Shown here: positions 22,553-34,355 of the stretch, piece after piece
How positions within the stretch are numbered: the stretch's first letter is position 1
Layout: the number at the start of each line of letters is the position of its first letter
DNA from: Adiantum capillus-veneris
Taxonomy: Eukaryota > Streptophyta > Polypodiopsida > Polypodiales > Pteridaceae
DNA: 64,000 nucleotides
Reading direction: 5' to 3'
Assembly (NCBI GenBank): GCA_014529385.2
Contig: CM043968.1
Coordinates: 125,325,518-125,389,517, forward strand
Notes under the pieces: model-generated
Database searches by the model: none
Told to the model about the DNA's origin: nothing
What the model saw: only the letters and a program-made list of their open reading frames with translations
Position numbers and translations under genes: made by a program

Positions 22553-25500
22553 TCATGTGTGTTGGTATGCTACGTACCTTGCCTTGAGGTCCTTCGCCAT
22601 AGGATGGAAAATCCTTGAGTCAATTTCAAAGAATCCTGTGATGACGGCCTCTTCAAATGTCTGCAAGTAGTGTGAGGGCATGTACATTAGCTTGGAGTAC
22701 ATGGCCATCAAGATGTGTCGTGGCGGTGAATCCTGTAGATTCCAACAGATGCCGCTGTGTCCTTCCAAGAACAGATTCCACGGATGATGGTTGCCTTCAG
22801 TGTCTTTAAACACCTGGATGCAGGTGACAATCATCAGGGCTATCTTTACTAACATTTGGCACGCCAAGTCGGGGACATCCCGCAGCAATGTGACTGTCGA
22901 ATTCAGTGTGCTGACCATGTACGCCACCGTAGGGGGTTGCTGCGGTGTCAAAACCGGGTAATTCAGCTTTTGTGGCCTTGACCCTTTCCATGTGGTGAAG
23001 TCTTTCCACGTGCGTCTTCTAGGGACTGGGCATAATGTAGGATCTATTTGTATATGTTGAGGAGCATTGTGGTAATTGGTTAGATCCTGTGACCTTTTGT
23101 CCAACCACTTCTGCCTCCACTTGGGGTGGTCATCGACAAGCATCTGAGCTTCTTCCACTGTTAGTGCAATGCCTTTGTAACCCCCATCTTTGTTTCGTGG
23201 CAAGGCTGGCCGCATCTTTTCTTTCCACAAAATCGCTTCATGGCATAGCAGAGGAAACGGGAGGTACTCATGGCCAAATCCTTCCACCTGATCTTCTGGT
23301 TGTAAGTATGCCAGGGTTGTTGACTCCATTATCTTCTTTTCATAGAGCATATACTCCTTTGCTGGCCCCTCTGGCATGTCCTGAATGCTCTCATTGAGCT
23401 CATCTCTTATATCCAGATCTGGCCCTTCAAACTCATGCTCCTATTGCCCTTGGTGTCATGTTCTAAGCAAATCTGGCACTTGTTGTCTGGGCAGCAGTTG
23501 TGGTTGAGTCTGGGCTTTGTCTTCTTTGATTTGTTGTTGAAAAATCAGATCTTGTTTTTCCTTTAGTAGCGTGTCACCAATCTGCTTCTGAATATGTAGT
23601 TCGACGCTTGCTTGAGCTAGTTGTTGTTCCATTTCTTTTAGCTTTAGCTCATTTGCCGCCGTCTGGCCACAATTCCTGATACGAGCAGCTGTCTTTGAAG
23701 CTTTTCTTGCTCTAGCTGTGCTTTTAGTGCCGCTATAGTGTTCACTGTTGTGGCATCGTCAAATGTGGAGACCAATGCCCCAGCAGGTTCCTGATTCGCC
23801 ATCAAAGTTGTCAGAGTGCCTTTGACAGTATTGTATGAACTCCTAAGCCTCTGAAATCTTGCGCTCTCGTAGGCAAGCTGCTTGGTTGCTTTCTGTACTC
23901 TTGTCGTCACTTCTTGGCACTCCTTTTCTTTGGCGGTCAAGTCTGTCCGGACGTCCACCAAGCCTTTGATCGAGACTAAGCCTGTTGTCGCTCAAGGTCT
24001 CTCTCCTCCGTTATGCGTTCTAGTTGCGCCCTCAGGCTTTCTAACTCCTCTTGCCCAGATGCTTGCTTTTGTTGGGCCTCCTGTACCTACCTTTCTTTTT
24101 CACTTAGCACCATGTGCTGACACTGGAATTGCCGTTCTAATTCCCTTAGAGTTTTCTTGTAATCAAAACCAGCCACTGCCTGGCAGGCTTCATGGTATCC
24201 AATTGCTTCTGTAGGAGGTATAAACTCCTTTTGTGAGGGAGAAGGGGGAGGAGTTGGCTGTTTTTTGTTCGATGGAGAAGGGGGAGGAGGAGGCGATTTG
24301 GGCGAGGGAGGAGGTGATTTGGGCAAGGGAGGAGGTGATTTGGGCGAGGGAGGAGGTGGGCTTGATTCTTGTCATACATGCCTCTTTTTTGAAGTCTCTT
24401 CCCCTTGTTGCGAAGCAGATGCTTCCGCTTTTCTTTTCTTTAAAATTCTGATGATTCTTTGGCGGGTGAGATCCGCTGCCCATCGCACTTCCAGATTCCT
24501 TTCTCTTTGGATCTTCTTTAGCTGCTCTGCCAGGTTTGTTTCATCAGCAGCGTCTTTCTCCTTCGTTCCTTCAGTGGACTGCGAAGAGATGTCCACTTCC
24601 ACAGCCTTTTGCTCTGCTTCTAACCTTTGCTTCTCCGCGCGTATGCAAGTTGCAGTATCTTTTCTTTCTTGCCTCTCCCTTTTGAATCTTCTTTTTTGTG
24701 CCTGTTGTGTTGCAGCCGCTCTAGCCTGTCTGTCAGCCCGTAACTTGGTTCTTCTTTCCTCGACTCTTTTTTGAGCTTTCGCATATGCTTTTTGCAGGTC
24801 CGATCGCGGTACTACACTTCTCTCCCCTCTTTTTCTCTCGAGCGGCTTTGTGGAGTCTTCCTCCTCGCTTTCTTCAAACTCTGATGGCCCTTTGTCTTTC
24901 AACTCTTGAGATTTTCCTTCATCATCTGTCTCTGTTTTTTCTTCATCACTCGAGCTTTTGTTGGTGGCCTTTGCTGAGCGCGATGATGTCGCACCAAGGG
25001 TCGTCCTTACGGAATGAACAACCAGCTTGGCTTTCTGGATCAGGGCCGTTTGAGAGCTGGCAGCTGGCAAATCTTCGATCATTCCCAAAGCCTGGTATGC
25101 TATTCTGGTTAGCATTGGCCCTGCGTTCATGTAGCTTTTTTTTTTTGCCAAGCTTTTCAAACTTGCTTCAATCAGGTTTTCCAGAATGTAAGAACCGTAG
25201 TCGTAGCGAATGGTTCTATTTCGGCCGTCGTTAGAGCCATGACCACGGCAATGTGCAGGATTGGCTCGGTGTAGCGAGGAGGCTTTTGTACTCTAAAATG
25301 TTGAGAGATCAATCTTATCGGCAATTCCAGCTCTCCGTATATCACGTCACTGTATTTGTATTTGTTTTCCTTTGCTTTGACGAATGCCTTCTCATTGTCC
25401 AGTGACTTTGTCTTCACCAGCAAATCATGTTGCCCTCGGATGAAATGCAAAGCTTTGTTGATGATTTCTTTCGTGATCTTTACTTTCACCTTCGATCCAT

Positions 25501-25843
25501 CATTGTCCGTGAGCATTGCCTGCCCATCATATTGTATCGAGCTCATGAGCTCGTGGGCCCTCGTGTAATCTGTTCCCCATGGCTGTAATCTGAAAAATTG
25601 ATCCCAGTGTACGGCTCGCACTACCTCTATTACCTCCGGCCTTCGGTGGAGGTTCCATATCTCTCGTGGCATGATAGTTTTCTTTACCAAGTCACCATTA
25701 GCATCCTTAAACTTCGAGATGAATATGTGGGCAGGGATTTGAGCAAGTATTTCATCCGAGATGTGAGCCTTTTCATTTGTAGCGAGCTCTTCCACTTTAT
25801 ATGGTGTTGCTGTCCACTGCCTTTCTTTCTTTTGGCGAGGCAT
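22553..25843 (-). pseudogene. Large coiled-coil ORF at the 3' end of element F
   Basis: About 1,000 residues in five shifted frames. The N-terminal 223 residues (25172-25843) start MPRQKKERQW and include HWDQFFRLQPWGTDYTRAH, reminiscent of the plant-transposon-type N-terminal domain found in accessory ORFs of large plant Gypsy elements; this is family resemblance only. Next comes a charged Lys/Arg/Glu/Gln-rich region with predicted coiled coil (24372-25160). A Pro/Ser block (SPPPPPSPS, about 24200-24320), another coiled-coil stretch (23644-23961) and a C-terminal region (22553-23377) follow. The stop lies 136 bases from the polypurine tract, so it belongs to the LTR element. No catalytic motif seen. 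Function unknown; env-like, structural or regulatory roles are all possible. Confidence 0.55.
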
Positions 25844-28122
25844 TCTGTGTCAGAAGAATCACAAGCTGTCAGGATTTTCCCTTCACAATCAATCACATTT
25901 AGACTTTTAGCAAAAAACAGTTCAAAACTTAAAACTGATCATAACTTGAACAAACTTCATCCATTCTTGTCCATATTTCACCAGTGGGACTAGGAAGACT
26001 AGAGCTATGACTGATTAAAATCTGAGCCAATTCTGGAGCTGAGGTACACCGATTGCGATCGTAGTACAGAGGCCAAAATTAGATTTGATCACATGAGTGG
26101 GTTGCTGATAGTTGGAGGGTCATTTTGGCCCACTCTGTGTTTCATTTGAACCACTTTTGAGTGTACAGGTCCCAATTCTGGGTTACAAGGGAGTTTTGGA
26201 CTAGACTCTGACTTTTTATGAGTTTTTGATGTCCAAATGGCTTGAAACTTGGTTGGTGACTTGAGCAAGATGTATACAAGGGATCTGATAGGTTTTGGTC
26301 ATAATCTGATGCTGAGGTACCCGATCGCGATCGGTGTTCTGGGCCTTTTTTTGGTGAAAACTAGATGATCATAGACCCCTATGCCTGCCTAGCCCACTGA
26401 TGATTTATTTCCAATTTTGGACTCAAAATGAACAAATTAGAGCAATTTTTCGGTGTTTGACCATATTTTACTAAGTCTAACCATATTGGGTTTTCCTGAT
26501 GAAATTTGGTTGGATCTTGGAGTTAGTTGAAATTAGTTTTAGAGCTCCCACTGCTTCCATGAGGTTCTGCTACCATCAACCTACTCCATTGTCTGATTTT
26601 GACCTTATCAGGCACTTTATACCCTATCTTAGGAGGTTTTCCAGATTTATGCATTTTTCAGGCATTTCTTGGATATCCATGTGATGCTTGAGTATCCCTA
26701 AGTGACCTTTTGGTTTTTGGCATTGGCTCGGCTCCAATTCTATCTTGGTGTGATCATTCGAGACTGAAATGACTATATCTGTACTTGTAGGAGATTCTGA
26801 GATCCATTCGAGGTTTTCTACAACTGTTCTGACTCTTAGTCGGACAAGTGTACCTTTCAAACCATCCATCATTATTTTTAACCGGATTTTGGTAGTTGTA
26901 GGTCAAATTTTCCGTTTTCGGTTGTGTTAGACAAATTAGGCCCATTCCATACACAAAATTTGTGCATTTTCCTTGAAAATTCAAGAGAGTGTACTTTTAA
27001 TTGAGTTCCAAGCTTGGGCCAGATCAAAAGTTGCAAAACTTGCATCTGGGGGCACCGATCACGATCGTACCATGGAGGCCAAAATTGATTTTGACACCAG
27101 CAGATTGTAGGCGAGGCTGAGGGGAGGTGTTTTGCATGTTCTGTCCCAATTTTTTCAGTGAGGTACACCGATCTCGATCGGTGTACCACCACCAAATTGT
27201 GATTTGACCATATGGCTTTGTTCCTGACCTTGTGGGGAGCACATTGATGTGTTTTGTGCCTGAAAAAAGTTTTGTTTGGATGCCTCTAAGGGCCCTTGAC
27301 CTCTTTGACCCGATCCGACTTTGATTTGATCCCTTCGCCCGTTTGTGCAATGATTCGCGCTTGCATGAGTAATAGACTTGATCTTTACTTGATAAGGAAC
27401 ATACTTGTGAAATCTGGTGTGAAATGCTGGCTCCGATCGTCCGTACGGGGTAGAAACGTGGCAGCTCGCTCTAGGTCAAAAAGCTCTCTCCTTCTCTCTC
27501 AAAAGGTGAAAATGAACAATGAGCTAGAGTTTGGCCTACCTGGCCTATATCTTCCCGAGATTTTTGTGACACAGGGCTGATTTTCCTCACCTTTGATCCC
27601 GATATAATCTGCATATCACCTGTGGGCCGAACCGCTTGTCGTTCCGGCGTCGTATGACCATTTGATGCGATTTCGGCGAAATGTAGTCATGATTATTAAG
27701 GCTGAAATTCGGCATCTTCAGATTAGCTTCATATCTTCCATGCTTGATAACCTTATCATGATACTTTGGCATTTGCTTCCAGAATTTGATTCCGACACTT
27801 GTGAGCGAGATTTTTTAATTTTTGATGTTTTATTAACGAAAATCAAACAAAATAAATTGGAAATACTTATTAACTGGCAAAATTAGCCAAAATTATTGTC
27901 ACCCCTAAGCATATATTTTCTCTAGAAGCGTCCCAATGCTCCGAATTTTGTCATTACAGCTCATTATTATGCTGGTCGGATGATACAAAAACGCTAAAAA
28001 TGTCAGGTTTTGATCGCATATGTTCGAAACTGAACACTAAATAATGAAAAAACACACACATTATGTACATATATACACGTTGGACCCCTTAATGGCCCTG
28101 ACTATTGCTAGATTCATCAATT
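25844..28122. repeat. Non-coding spacer with CGATCGCGATCG-type palindromes
   Basis: No ORF of note. Palindrome cores at 26050-26061, 26322-26333, 27056-27067 and 27169-27180, usually preceded by GAGGTACAC. The best-preserved unit, 27162-27187, has 12-bp perfect arms (GGTACACCGATC and its complement). The same motif lies in the leader at 37544-38269, so this spacer resembles a second copy of the element leader placed before the large ORF. Confidence 0.8.
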
Positions 28123-28123
28123 A

Positions 28124-28137
28124 CTCCCCCCTTCCTT
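28124..28137 (-). other. Internal polypurine tract of element F
   Basis: AAGGAAGGGGGGAG, identical to the tract at 22404-22417, but followed by TAATTG rather than an LTR start. Either a central polypurine tract or the old 3' end of an element fused to a second one. Confidence 0.7.
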
Positions 28138-28147
28138 GTCTGAGTTG

Positions 28148-29228
28148 TCCCGGACGAAGGTTGGGTGCATGTGCATGGGTTTTGGAATCTGTGTCTATGC
28201 ATGGCCGTGTAATGTGGCCCTATTCTGATGTTTGAGACAATGCATTGGGTAACAATGTGTTGTGCAAGATGCGGGGGCTGAATGTAATTTTCAGTGGCTT
28301 TTGATGGCGAGGGTAGCTGTTTATGGAACAGAAGAGCTTGCAGTCGAATTGCTCTTTCCTTGGTTGTTGGTGTTGTGATGGAAACTATTTTTGGAACCCA
28401 TTTGTATGTGGTTTGTTGCATCTTTACAGATTTTGCTTTAGTTTTCACATGTTTCCAGTGCCATTTTGGAGGTTCAGGCTTCTTCTTTTGAGTTTTGGGT
28501 TTGCTTTCAAGCTCTGTCGCGCCGAATCTTTAGTTTTCTCCAGTTTTGGTTGCCATTTTCACTTTGGAGTAACTTCTGAAGGTCTTTGAGATGATGTTGC
28601 TACCGTCTGGAGTTTGTCCTTAGGTAGCCATATGTTGCTCGATTTTTTGGTCAACAATCTTTTCTTTATCCATACTTTCTGAATAACCTTTTGTGGTGTA
28701 TTTGGCTGATTAGCCGGTTGCTTTTTGTCGATGGGATGCTTGGCCACGAGTGATCTGTTTTGGCGAATGGAGTCATGTACACGTTAGAGTCGTGTGTGTA
28801 CCTTAACGCATGTTCTGACCATTCATTGACTGCATTGTACGTTCTCATCCATGGAACTCCCAAGCATATTGATTCTCTGATTTCTCCGTCTTTCATTACG
28901 TAAAATTGATGAGGACAACTATTTCCATCAAGATTGATTGGAAGTTTACTATCCCCAATGTTGGCATTGTTGCACCGTTTGCTGCTTGTAGATCATGTGT
29001 GGACTGCACGAGGGGTTCATCTGTAAGCATCCTATAAGTGGAGAAGTTGACCGCATTGACTCTTGCTCCTGTGTCAATCAATGCTCGTTGATATCTGCCA
29101 TGCGGGAGTCGGACATTGATGCGAACATCGATTCCTGTTTCCCATTGCTCATCAGTTTGAATTATAGACAAAGGAATTTGAGCCGTATCTGCTAGTTGAG
29201 GAAGTCTTTGTTGTTGTAAGGTTTGTTT
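28148..29228 (-). pseudogene. Element F second retropepsin plus W[VIL]PK tail
   Basis: This ORF continues in the integrase frame after one TGA (29229-29231). It carries a complete retropepsin pattern: active site ALIDTGARVNAV (about 29058), a flap-region segment AANGATMPTLG, a frameshift at about 28935, and the closing CLGVPWMRTYNAV motif (about 28850). Downstream the tail contains VWIKKRLL, NIWLPKDKL and TYKWVPKIV with Gln/Pro/Lys-rich linkers. Element D has the same domain and tail at 40796-41723. The normal protease of element F is separate, at 32911-34074. Probable role is aspartic proteolysis or, if inactive, binding; this is inference. Frameshifted, so dead here. Confidence 0.7.
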
Positions 29229-30482
29229 TCACTTTAAAATCCTGACTTTGGCCTCCTCCTGCGCTTGAGCTATTGTTTCCTTTGCTTTGTTCTTGCGCTC
29301 CTTCGCAGCGTGTATTTTGGCAAGCATCTCTGTGGTGAGTGGTATGTTGTATTTCTTTAGTCTGCAACCACTAATCCAGTTAGGCATTTCCTCTCCCTCT
29401 AATGTCGCAAGTTTAATGGCACCGCTAGATGATATGTCATGAATCACATAGGGTTCATTTCCTCGCTTTTTGAGTTTCCGAGAATGTTGTTTCAGGGTAT
29501 ACATTAAGACGTAATCCCCAGTAGCAAATTCCTTGCTGATAACATGTTGATCAAAGAATGATTTCATGTTTTGTTTTTGCGTGTAGATTGATGCAACAGC
29601 TCTCAATCTAGTTTCATCCAGTTTTTCCAGGACATCTACCTGATTGGATAATTCATGGCCCGTCCATTCTAACTGTTTAGCGACTCGAAGCGTGGGGATA
29701 AGGAATTCAAGTGGCAAAATCGCTTAAATTCCATAAACCATATTGAACGGAGTCGTTCCGATTGACGTTTTGTAAGCTACTCTATATGCCCATAAGGCTA
29801 AATGCAACTTTTGATCCCAGTCAGCTCTCGATTCTCCAACAATTTTGGTGAGAATTGTCACCAAAATCTTATTCGTACTTTTGGCTTGGCCGTTCGCTTG
29901 TGGGTGATAAGGAGCGGATTTCCTGTGAATTACCATGAATTCATCCAATAGGAATTCGATCGCCTCATTGATGAAGTGAGTTCCTCTATCGCTCACTAGC
30001 TCAATTGGTAAGCCATATCTGGTGAAAATGTTATCATACAAAAACTGTGCTGTCGTTTTTGCATCATTTTTGGTTGTTTCTTTAGCTTCCACCCATTTTG
30101 TTAGATAATCTGTTGCCACAACAATGTATTGAGCGTGCGTTTTATATCCCGAAGGCGCTATCGGTCCTACAAAGTCTATTCCCCATTTCGCAAACGCTCT
30201 TGCCCCCATCATTGGCCTTAAGGGCATATCATCTCGTGCTCTAGGCATTTTTGTTTTCTGGAAATCGTCACATCGTTTCACAAACTCTTCAGCGTCCATG
30301 AATAGTGTAGGCCACCATATGCCTGCAATAAGAATTTCTTTGACCGTTTTGTCAGCTGAGAAATGTCCACCAGCTTGTCCACCGTGTGCTTGCTCTAAGA
30401 TAGGAATGTATTTCTCTTCAGTCGCGCACATTCTCAATTGATTGTCTTTTCCCCTCTTGTAAAGAGTGTCCTCAATCAGTAC
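29229..30482 (-). pseudogene. Element F integrase core and C-terminal domain
   Basis: Begins with a second H-H-C-C module (AHGGQAGGHFSADK ... RCDDF, last Cys replaced by Phe). The catalytic core follows with GIDFVGPIAPSG, VVATDYLTKWVEAK, ELVSDRGTHFIN and YHPQANGQAKSTN, which carry the D-D-E residues. Next are LALWAYRVAYKT and the C-terminal domain ATGDYVLMY. The ORF ends KVRILK, TGA, then the retropepsin 2 ORF in the same frame. An in-frame stop or frame change near 29720 splits it in two. Confidence 0.85.
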
Positions 30483-31796
30483 CTAGTTTTTTGCCTCTTT
30501 CATGGTCGTTTTGACACGTGATCTACTCATCCCTTCAGGCAGTATCCTGGTGGTGAGGTATTCAACAATGTAGTTACTCCATCGGGGTGCTACAGATAAT
30601 CTGAATAGAGTCGCGTGCTCTATTGGCTTTTGAAGCGTGCATTTAACGCAAGATTTGACATGCATATGAACACTATGTCGCATTTTTTGCCAATACACAC
30701 CCATTCTCATCAACCTTTGATACATCTGTGCATGCCCATTGTGAATCCCCGTTGTTTGTACATGAGCTTGGTTTATGTACAATTCCCATTCGCTCGACTC
30801 AGCACAAAGCGTAAGGATTTGATCCGATCCCTGTTTGTATAGCCTGCCCGCCAACATTACCAATGATCTGGATGCTGCAATGGTAGATGGTTGTCTTGTC
30901 ACATTCAATGACTCGATAGTCAACAAAGGAATTACATCCTCGCTCCATCTTGGAACCATTTCTATGTTGAAAAGATATGGATCTGGCAAATCATCATCAA
31001 CTCCTACAGGGTTTTCTCCATGCATCATTCTAGATAAATGATCCGCTCTTTGGTGTGTAGTTCCTTTCTTGACTACTACCGTGAAGTCAAACTCAAGCAG
31101 TATGATCAACCATCGAACAATTCTCCCCGTACTGCAAGGTTTGTTTACTAAGTACAACAGTGCTTGGTGATCAACGAAGAATACAAATTTATTGGAAAGT
31201 AAGTAGTGTCTAAACTTTTTCACCGCATAGACCATACCCAATCCCTCCCTCTCAGTTGTCGTGTAATTCTTCTCTACATTGTTCAGTTGTCTATTGGAGT
31301 AACTTATTGGAAAATCCATGTTGTTCTCTCCAGGTTGTGCAAGTATGCATCCTATTGCATACGCTGATGCATCTACGTGGATGTGAAATATCTTTTCCCA
31401 ATCCGGAGCCTTCAAAATTGGAGCGAAAATTAATCTCTGCTTCAAAGTTTGAAAAGATTTCTCGCACTCATCCGTCCACTCAAATTTAGTTATCAGCGCG
31501 TAAAGTGGTTTTGCAATTATAGCGTATGAGTAGATAAATTTGTGATAATATCCACAATGGCCCATAAATGCCTGTACCTCTTTCACCTTTATTGGTCGTG
31601 GTAGATCAAGAATGACGCTGATCTTCTCCATGTCTGTCGAAATACCGTTTTTGGATATTATATGTCCCAATATTTTGCCATGTCTTACCATGAAGACACA
31701 TTTCTCTGGATTCAGGCAAATCCGATATAGTCTGCATTTTTCGAACACCTTGGTCAAGTGCTCTATGTGCTCCAATCTTATAAGAGAGTGACACAC
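30483..31796 (-). pseudogene. Element F RNase H and first integrase zinc module
   Basis: Starts in the RT connection (KCVFMVRHGKILGHIISKNG, GHCGYYHKFIYSY). RNase H follows, with FHIHVDASAYAIG, TTEREGLGMVYAVKKFR and FVDHQALLYL. It closes with a linker and an H-H-C-C zinc module (QAHVQTTGIHNGH ... SCVKC). A second linker plus zinc module follows at about 30250-30480, an apparent tandem duplication. Frame continues to the next segment after one stop at about 30481. Confidence 0.85.
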
Positions 31797-32530
31797 AGGT
31801 CATCCATGTAAATTTCTAAGAATTGTCTTAGATATTCTTTAAAAGCATGACCCATCAGCCTCTGAAATGTGGCTGGTGCATTCGTTAAGCCAAAATCCAT
31901 TACCCGGAATGCAAAAATACCCCATTCAATTGCGAAAGCCGTTTTTTGATGATCCTCTGGCTTTATCGCGCGTTGGTTGTAACCCGAAAAGCCATCTAAG
32001 AAGCTATAAGCCTCTTTGCCTGCCACCCTTTCTATTACATGATCAGTAATGGGTAGGGGATAGTTGTCCCGAATTGTAGCAACGTTCACTTTCTTGAGAT
32101 TGACGCACACTCTTAACTTCCCATTTTTCTTCGGGACCACCACAATCGGTGAAACCCAATCGGTGTGCTCAATTTCGTAAATAAACTCTGCCTCCTTAAG
32201 TTTATCTATCTCCTCATTGATCTTTTTCGCAAACGTTTCATTGTAAGTATAGGGACGTTGTCTGTTGGGTTTGGCGTCATTCTTAAGGGGTATTGTGTGT
32301 TGACAGATACTTGGATCCACCCCCTTAAGATCTTTGTATAACCATGCAAACACATCTCTATACTGTTTAAGAGTAGCTACCAAAATCTTTTCCTCTTCTT
32401 CAGTAAGATCCGTGGCAATATATGCAAGTTTTGAATCTTCTCCTGGCTCCGCTAGATCTATTCGTTTGGCTTTTTCAGGACCGTCGTAGGATGTACCCGG
32501 TTCCTTCAACTCCCTCATAGGTTGTTGCAC
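31778..32530 (-). pseudogene. Element F reverse transcriptase
   Basis: RT N-terminal and palm regions: LKGVDPSICQHTIPLK, WVSPIVVVPKKNGKLR, DNYPLPITDHVIERVAG, YSFLDGFSGYNQ, FGLTNAPATFQRLM and the catalytic IYMDDLCV. A frameshift follows directly after the YMDD-type motif at about 31796. The catalytic Asp residues are present. Confidence 0.88.
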
Positions 32531-32910
32531 TATATTTTCCTATCTTGTATGGTATACTTCTTATAATGGGAAGGTGCATCCATCTTGTCAGAACTCGTGT
32601 CCTCATTTGTTTCAAAGTCAGTCGTCCTTATGTCTCTGAGGGTTCGATTGAGCTTATTGTATTTCGTTTTCCTCTCTGTTTTGATCATTCCAGACCCTGT
32701 TGTCCCCCCTGTTTACGACTTAGTTGTTTGCTTTTCGTGTCTGTTCTTCTTGTTGTTTTTCCGCGGTTTAGTTTTGATAAACCGGCTTGTGACCTCGTCC
32801 TTGACACAATCATCAGCTTTGACAAGCTTTAGATATCCCGTTCTGTCAGTGACAAGAGGCATCGGATTATGCTTATTCGCCCTTGATTTTCTCGTTCTCT
32901 TGGATTTATA

Positions 32911-34074
32911 TCACTCCTGTCGACTAGGTTTTTGGTTAGGAAACTCGTAAAACCTGTCCTGCCTCGACCTATATTTCCTATTCGTCTCTGATGCACTTGA
33001 TCTTTCATCATCAGCCTCTATCAGTTGGATTTCATCATCCAGTGATGGAAGGTCACAGCTTAGTGAATCCGTGAATTCCTCTTCCGTTCGATTTCTATCG
33101 TTCACTACGGATATCTTATCAATTATTCTTTTACACTCGGTCTCACGTGGTGGTTCTTCTTGTTCGTCGCTCTCCAATCCTGACTCAAGGATGACGTTAG
33201 CCATTTGCAACGTTACTAGGTCGTATCCTTCTTTGTCACAAAATTTTGTAGGTGTGCACTCGTTAACACATACGTCCAAGGTTGACAATATTTGAGTCCA
33301 CCCAAATGGCTCAAATAAATGTTCAGGGAAGGGTTCTGGGAGATAAGCTTCGTCTTCAACGGATCTTTTCAAAAAGCATTCCTCTTTGATTATGTCTCCA
33401 CAATTAGATGCTCCACACATCCAGACATGCGCTTTCGTTTGCATCCATGCAGGTATTTCTTTTTCATTTACAGTGGTTGAATTGAATTCTTGCACTGGTG
33501 TTTTTGCAACGTCTCTATAGCTGTGATCCTTCATGTTGATTTTCGTTATTAGCTCGTCATGCCTTAGGTAAATTTGGTCGTACCCCCAATCGTGTATCAT
33601 TTTGAGTTGACGCATAAATGGTCGTCCCAAAACAATGTCAAAGTTGTTCGTTTTTCCGAAATCCACCACAGCAAAGGTGTGCTCATAGTTAATTCCACAC
33701 GAAGTTACAACTATTTGGTCCAGGATTCCCAATGGTCTCTCTACATACCCATCTACGAGTTGCAGTTTCATTCTCATTTTTATGAGAGCTGGACGGCCCT
33801 ATTTCTCCCAGATTTGCTTTGTAGCAATCGCCACTCCCGCTCCACTGTCTAGGATAGCTATTGTTTTTATATCCTGATATTCAACAGGTAAGGTTGTATT
33901 ACCCTCCTCGCCTTCATAGTAATCTCCGACCTTGTTTATGGGCACCGGTTGGGCTTTGGGTTGACTTTCCCGTTTGTTTTCCTCTCCCGTTGGGTTTATC
34001 GGAAGAGGAATCTTTACTCCTTTGTGCTTCAAATGTTTCCCCATGTCTTCCCATAAGTGTGGTCTGACTCTCAA
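32911..34074 (-). pseudogene. Element F first retropepsin (normal position)
   Basis: Active site AILDSGAGVAIATK at about 33840, flap and substrate strands, and the closing VLGRPFMRQLKM at about 33600, followed by a long acidic linker to RT. A stop between 33777 and 33799 breaks it. Position between gag and RT is the standard Gypsy order. Confidence 0.82.
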
Positions 34075-34355
34075 GGTCGGACAGCGTGATTGTGCATGTT
34101 ATAGGTGTCGACAGCATCTCTTGAAGACTTTTTGAGTCAACCATATGTGGAATAGTTCTCATCTGGGATGGAACTAACCTTATCTCCGATTGTGCCTCAT
34201 GTTAACCTATAAATGAAAGCAGGGTTTTCAAGGATTGGGCTTTGCTTTCCACCGAAATCTCCGTTCCCGCATCCCCATACAGCAATTGTATATCGGCTGG
34301 ATAAAATTCGTTATCCATGTTAATCTCAGGAATTGGGGCAGACTGAAACAGTGAC

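Noticed and set aside
24265-24774. 169-residue plus-strand ORF rich in Gly, Ser and Cys
   Set aside because: Antisense shadow of the Pro/Lys/Glu-rich coding region of element F.
22553-25843. Envelope protein of an Athila-type element
   Set aside because: No signal peptide or membrane segment is evident; the sequence is charged, coiled coil and Pro-rich.
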